A DNA stretch of 8,567 bases. Source: ZCTH02-B3 sp036563895 (GTDB lineage Bacteria > Bacillota > Bacilli > Paenibacillales > Paenibacillaceae). Within the stretch, counting starts at the first letter, position 1. Every line of letters begins with the position of its first letter. The notes under the pieces were generated by a model. That model made no database searches. It worked only from the letters and a program-made list of their open reading frames with translations, and was not told where the DNA came from. Of this stretch, positions 6,501-8,567 are shown piece by piece. The stretch spans positions 1-8,567 of the forward strand of contig DATCLN010000120.1 of NCBI GenBank assembly GCA_036563895.1. Direction: 5' to 3'. The position numbers and the translations under genes were made by a program.

Positions 6501-7229
6501 CAGGTCCGCGACGGCCGCGTTTTGTTCGTCGTCTTCGTAGAACGAGCTGTCCCACATCGCCGGCCACAGGAAGTTGGCCCGGAGCCGGAGCAGGAGCTCG
6601 AACACGCGCTCGTAAAATTCATGGGTGAAATCGGGGTAATTTGAACGGACCCACGTCATGAGGGAAGGTCCCTCGTCGTTCAAAAAGATGCCGCGGTATT
6701 TGACGGTCGGCTCGCCCTGTTTGTAGGTTCCGCGGCGGATGTAAAGTTCCGGCCGGCGCCTGACGGGCACGTCGGCCCACCAGTGCCAGGGGGAGACGCC
6801 GATTTGTCCGGACAGGTCGTAGATGCCGTAGATCGTCCCGCGCTTGTCGCTGCCGGCGATGACGAGCGCCTCCTTCACGCCGGGTAACGGTTCGGGAACC
6901 GTCTGGACGACAAAGGATTCCCACTTGCCGGCGACGCCTTCGGCATCGAGCCGGCCGGATGCGATCAGCCCGTCGATGACGGCGCTTTTGCCGATCGTGC
7001 CGATGAGCACCGCATATTCGGACAGCGGTTCGGTCTGATGGCAAAGCCGGGGCGCGACGCCGGTGACGCGGAACAAATCCTGCTGAAGGTCGCCCGTCGC
7101 CCGGATGACGCCGGGATGGTCGCCGTCGGACACATACAGGTCGGCGACCTTCCCGCCGGCGGCCAGGGGGAAGACCCCGGCGGCCGGGACGCCGGATGCC
7201 TCGTCGGCAAGATAACGGATCTCGGCCAT
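3570..7229 (-). CDS. GH115 family xylan alpha-1,2-glucuronidase, long form without signal peptide
   Basis: Hydrolase removing (4-O-methyl)glucuronic acid side groups from glucuronoxylan or its fragments. Counted from ATG 7229 (1219 residues), family blocks are IAGSDKRGTIYGIYDLS (124-140), SPWHWWADVP (146-155), KYRGIFLNDEGP (177-188), NFLWPAMW (219-226), GTSHHEPM (249-256), SDDNHGN (374-380), YHLDYVGNPRSYKW (400-413) and NVGDLKPMEF (441-450). A helical region follows to about 610, then a GH115 C-terminal beta-sandwich (about 775-950), an Ala-rich linker (about 957-982) and a further region of about 235 residues not expected in ordinary 850-1000-residue members. The N-terminus (MAEIRYL) is not a signal peptide, so action on imported oligosaccharides in the cytoplasm is likely. 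The upstream ATG at 7241 directly abuts the ribosome motif; 7229 is better spaced. The gene is inverted relative to its neighbours. Confidence 0.93.
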   Translation of the reverse strand: MAEIRYLADEASGVPAAGVFPLAAGGKVADLYVSDGDHPGVIRATGDLQQDLFRVTGVAPRLCHQTEPLSEYAVLIGTIGKSAVIDGLIASGRLDAEGVAGKWESFVVQTVPEPLPGVKEALVIAGSDKRGTIYGIYDLSGQIGVSPWHWWADVPVRRRPELYIRRGTYKQGEPTVKYRGIFLNDEGPSLMTWVRSNYPDFTHEFYERVFELLLRLRANFLWPAMWDSSFYEDDEQNAAVADLYGIVIGTSHHEPMLRPHKDWKKRREGPWDYAANRDTLYRFWEEGIVRSRNYESIITLGMRGDGDEPMGGGEPLEEKMRLLQTIIADQREIIARHMSPDVTKVPQIWAIYKEVQEYYERGMRVPDDVILLWSDDNHGNLRRVPSPEERGRAGGAGIYYHLDYVGNPRSYKWIATVPVPKIWEQMHKAFAYGADRLWVVNVGDLKPMEFQTEFFLRLAWNVHDFAPDNLREFGNGWAMRQFGAGRAAADEIADLIARYAKWNGRIKPELLNAVPLYSWVHYKEAETVLADMRDAVVRAERLYAELPDAYRDAFFQTVLYPVKASAVVNELHLRAEKSKLYARQGRAMANTEARRAELLFETDEELAFDYNRRTAMGKWNHMMDQTHIGYTGWNQPETNVMPETGRVPPLPGPAMGVAVEGSESAWPGAADECALPPFDPHSRERRYIDVFNRGSEPFAFTVKADGWILPDVREGVVVKQKRIWVDVDRDAAPPGERAEGTVTIIGSDGTEAAVRVRLVRPAGLLPPASAGETEAADVFVESDGHISIEAEHFAANVPAGGASWRKIEDYGRTLSSMAVFPVTVPSARPPEGSPRLEYRVRLASAGDIRVICHLAPSLDFVPGAGLRIGVSFDDGPIVIADAMAHGADSRPHDGIHDGKDWEKSVILNVRTVETVHRIDAPGDHTLRVWMVDPTVVLQKIVLDAGGVRPSFLGPPESARAGKPEANAAAASVREKAAAAEAAFDPYDLPGRVRPVFPLVLREDETWEADVFVHETGVYGVRLLPADPAAPDAAPNAADAAEDFRAVLEIRPLFPERWSWLPEIPPVRLGLSDARLPAPGLWLPAGEHRLRMRVESGTVRLGGLAFDLAGRDTVRVRPTLRRENGDEAGPFIAQIGLFNDGAYGRRYDVSVALRGEDGSLPGSAEAVGCLARGGREMLQLRLPPAPGVSRLWLCVSLRLDDGTERHWRYPVREPRPTADF

Positions 7230-7241
7230 GGGCTGGACCAT

Positions 7242-7248
7242 CCTTTCC
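7242..7248 (-). promoter_or_regulatory. Ribosome binding site of the GH115 gene
   Basis: On the minus strand GGAAAGG (7248 to 7242) is followed at once by an ATG at 7241 and, 12 bases further on, by the in-frame ATG at 7229. Zero spacing makes 7241 an unlikely start; the spacing to 7229 is long but workable. The choice changes the protein by four residues (MVQP). Confidence 0.5.
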
Positions 7249-7259
7249 GCTTTGTTTCG

Positions 7260-7290
7260 GTCTTAAACAAAGTCGATTCGATTATAAGAC
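7260..7290. promoter_or_regulatory. Inverted repeat overlapping the GH115 -10 box, candidate operator
   Basis: GTCTTA (7260-7265) and TAAGAC (7285-7290) are perfect inverted arms with 19 bases between them, and TCGA-T-TCGA (7273-7281) is a second dyad inside. The right arm overlaps the predicted -10 (7281-7286), a natural place for a repressor tied to xylan or glucuronate use. The regulator is not in the window. Confidence 0.35.
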
Positions 7291-7309
7291 TAGTTTGGAT
7301 ATGACGGAA
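7281..7309 (-). promoter_or_regulatory. Predicted promoter of the GH115 gene
   Basis: On the minus strand a perfect -10 TATAAT lies at 7286-7281. Seventeen bases upstream the -35 position holds TTCCGT (7309-7304), a poor match to TTGACA, so activation or another regulator may be needed. The predicted start near 7274 gives a leader of about 45 bases to ATG 7229. The region is clearly richer in A+T than the surrounding DNA. Confidence 0.6.
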
Positions 7310-7365
7310 CGAATCGGGGGCAACAACTAAATTTTTTTCAGCAAACGGTTAAATTTGCGGGGGTT

Positions 7366-7411
7366 GGCTTGCGGCGGAACGGCGTCAAGACGATAAAGCA
7401 GGCCTTTTTTT
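7366..7411 (+). terminator. Terminator-like hairpin upstream of mutS, not following any plus-strand gene
   Basis: GGCTTGC (7366-7372) pairs with GCAGGCC (7398-7404) through seven pairs, one a G-U wobble, and is followed at once by seven T residues (7405-7411). The 25-base loop contains a small inner stem (CGT...ACG in CGTCAAGACG). It has terminator form on the plus strand, yet the gene to its left is on the minus strand. It may stop transcripts antisense to GH115 or be the old end of the cotE-side transcription unit. Confidence 0.5.
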
Positions 7412-7470
7412 GTCAAGCCCGCCGTTTGGATGGAATCTTAGGCCCGCGGCAAGGGAGCGAAACATTCGCA

Positions 7471-7493
7471 CGGCGGAACCGGCCGGTCCGCCG
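7471..7493. repeat. GC-rich inverted repeat upstream of the mutS promoter
   Basis: CGGCGGA (7471-7477) and TCCGCCG (7487-7493) are perfect inverted arms around a 9-base spacer that itself contains the palindrome CCGGCCGG. No T-tract follows on either strand. It lies 15 bases upstream of the mutS -35 region, so it could be a protein-binding site or a chance GC palindrome. Confidence 0.4.
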
Positions 7494-7508
7494 AAAAACG
7501 CTGCCGGT

Positions 7509-7539
7509 TTGGCGACGTTCTCTTTTTATTTGCTATAAT
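7509..7539 (+). promoter_or_regulatory. SigA-type extended -10 promoter of mutS
   Basis: TGCTATAAT at 7531-7539 is a perfect extended -10 (TGn TATAAT). The best -35 is TTGGCG at 7509-7514 (four of six matches) with a long 19-base spacer, normal for an extended -10 promoter. Transcription should start near 7546, giving a leader of about 27 bases. This gives mutS its own vegetative promoter, independent of cotE. Confidence 0.8.
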
Positions 7540-7572
7540 GGATTCGGGTTTCATTGAAACGGGAGGCGGACC

Positions 7573-8567
7573 ATGGCAGGCTACACCCCGATGATCGAAC
7601 AATACCTCGCGGTCAAGGCGGAGGCGGGGGACGCGCTTCTGATGTTCCGCCTCGGCGATTTTTACGAGCTGTTTTTCGAGGACGCCGTGATCGCCGCCCG
7701 CGAACTGGAGATCACCCTTACCGGCCGCGACGGCGGAGCGGAGCAGCGTGTCCCCATGTGCGGCGTTCCGTACCATTCGGTGGAATCCTACATAGCCAAA
7801 CTGATTGAAAAAGGCTACAAGGTCGCCATCTGCGAGCAGATGGAAGACCCGAGAACGGCCAAGGGCGTGGTGAAGCGGGAGATCGTCCGCATCGTCACGC
7901 CGGGCACGGTGATGGAAGAGAAGGCCCTGGACGGCAAGGCCAACCGCTTCATCGTCGGCGCCGCCCTGGCGGAAGGACGGCTCGGCTTCGCCGCCTGCGA
8001 TCTGACCACGGGCGAGCTGTACGTCACCTCGCTGGACGCCACCGCGGAAGCGGTGCTCACCGAGCTGAACGTGTACGAACCGGCGGAAGCGGTGGGCGAC
8101 GAAGCGGCGCTCGATGTCATCCGCCGGGCGGCGGCGGAAGCGGGACGCAACGTGTTTTGCACGGTGCGGGAAGGCAGTCCCGAAGCGGATCTGGCGGAAC
8201 AGTTTCCCGGAGAGGACTGGGACCGCCACGAACCGGCGCGGCGCGCCGCCGTCGCCCGTCTGCTCGCGTATCTGAAGGAGACGCAAAAGCGTTCCCTCGC
8301 CCACATCCGCACGGTCAAGGCGTACGACCCGCAGCGCTACATGCGGCTGGACCCCTACACCCGCCGCAACCTGGAGCTGACCGAGACGATCCGCGACCGC
8401 TCCCGCAAGGGGTCGCTTCTCTGGCTGCTGGACCGGACGCGCACCGCCATGGGCGCGCGCATGCTCCGCCGCTGGATCGACCAGCCGCTGCTGGACCCGA
8501 AGGCGATCGACAAGCGGCTCGACGCGGTCGAAGCGCTGCACGGCAACTGGCTGCAGCGCGCCGAGCT
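7573..8567 (+). CDS. mutS: DNA mismatch repair protein MutS, N-terminal part (3' end outside window)
   Basis: MutS binds mismatched DNA and starts mismatch repair with MutL. The frame is open from ATG 7573 to the window end, giving 331 complete codons of a protein usually 850-900 residues. The start has GGGAGG (7561-7566) six bases upstream. The N-terminus matches the family: MIEQYLAVK (7-15), then LGDFYELFFEDA with the mismatch-contacting Phe30 and Glu32 of the FYE motif, then MCGVPYHSVESYIAKLIEKGYKVAICEQ (about 61-88, shown by MCGVPYH and KVAICEQMEDP). The connector domain covers about 120-245 and the lever region begins near 255 (KAYDPQRYMRLDPYTRRNLEL). The Walker ATPase motifs lie beyond the window. 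It has its own SigA promoter; mutL probably follows, as in other Bacillales. No frameshift is visible. Confidence 0.97.
   Translation, partial: MAGYTPMIEQYLAVKAEAGDALLMFRLGDFYELFFEDAVIAARELEITLTGRDGGAEQRVPMCGVPYHSVESYIAKLIEKGYKVAICEQMEDPRTAKGVVKREIVRIVTPGTVMEEKALDGKANRFIVGAALAEGRLGFAACDLTTGELYVTSLDATAEAVLTELNVYEPAEAVGDEAALDVIRRAAAEAGRNVFCTVREGSPEADLAEQFPGEDWDRHEPARRAAVARLLAYLKETQKRSLAHIRTVKAYDPQRYMRLDPYTRRNLELTETIRDRSRKGSLLWLLDRTRTAMGARMLRRWIDQPLLDPKAIDKRLDAVEALHGNWLQRAE

Larger units (their letters stand above)
7242..7572. other. Divergent regulatory region between GH115 and mutS
   Basis: These 331 bases hold no convincing gene. From left to right they contain the GH115 ribosome site, the GH115 promoter with its inverted repeat, a weak cre-like sequence (7339-7354), a plus-strand terminator-like hairpin (7366-7411), a GC-rich inverted repeat (7471-7493), the mutS promoter (7509-7539) and the mutS ribosome site. 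A 62-codon plus-strand frame at 7369-7557 has no family resemblance or ribosome site and overlaps these signals. Confidence 0.7.

Noticed and set aside
3459..6644. Plus-strand open frame of 1061 codons, wholly antisense to GH115 for most of its length
   Set aside because: Composition is Arg/Pro/Val/His-rich with no recognisable family, and it overlaps the unmistakable GH115 gene. Long antisense frames are common in high-GC DNA.
7339..7354. cre-like sequence (GCAAACGGTTAAA) for CcpA upstream of GH115
   Set aside because: It keeps the central AAACG but misses three consensus positions, including the T of the left TG and the C of the right CA. It is too weak to list as a site, though catabolite control of GH115 would be expected.
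7438..8541. Minus-strand open frame of 367 codons opposite mutS
   Set aside because: Antisense shadow of mutS, and it covers the mutS promoter; no family features.

Overview
The window is high-GC DNA (about 60-65% by eye) from an endospore-forming member of the Bacillales, most likely Paenibacillaceae (a Paenibacillus, Cohnella or Thermobacillus relative). This rests on a clear spore-coat morphogenetic protein CotE, whose N-terminus has the Paenibacillus-like form LQCREIITKAVCGKGRKF, on mutS nearby, and on a family GH115 alpha-glucuronidase typical of plant-biomass degraders. No transposase, CRISPR array, tRNA or rRNA was seen.

Layout: (1) 1-1280 (+), the 3' end of an M32 carboxypeptidase. 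(2) 1281-1444, a regulatory spacer with candidate SigE and SigK sporulation promoters. (3) 1445-2008 (+), cotE. (4) 2009-2314, a GC-rich non-coding gap ending in a good intrinsic terminator just before the next gene. (5) 2315-3523 (+), a predicted glutamine-synthetase-fold COOH-NH2 ligase of the phage phiEco32 type (amidoligase type 2), probably starting at GTG 2315. (6) 3524-3569, a short convergent gap with a perfect hairpin. (7) 3570-7229 (-), a very long GH115 enzyme of about 1219 residues with no signal peptide. (8) 7230-7572, a divergent regulatory gap with the GH115 promoter, an inverted repeat over its -10 box, an unexplained plus-strand terminator-like structure, and a strong extended -10 promoter for mutS. 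(9) 7573-8567 (+), the first 331 codons of mutS.

How the genes fit together: in Bacillus subtilis cotE lies directly upstream of mutS-mutL. Here the cotE...mutS frame is kept but separated by about 5.5 kb holding the amidoligase and the inverted GH115 gene. The amidoligase is codirectional with cotE and appears to lack its own promoter, so it may be made from cotE read-through during sporulation and could act on the spore envelope; that is inference. The GH115 gene looks like an independently regulated cytoplasmic unit that removes (4-O-methyl)glucuronic acid from xylan fragments. Several very long open frames antisense to the real genes are high-GC artefacts.

The most promising lead for undescribed biology is the cotE-linked amidoligase, whose N-terminal region may be a decayed ATP-grasp end fused to a glutamine-synthetase-like ligase core.
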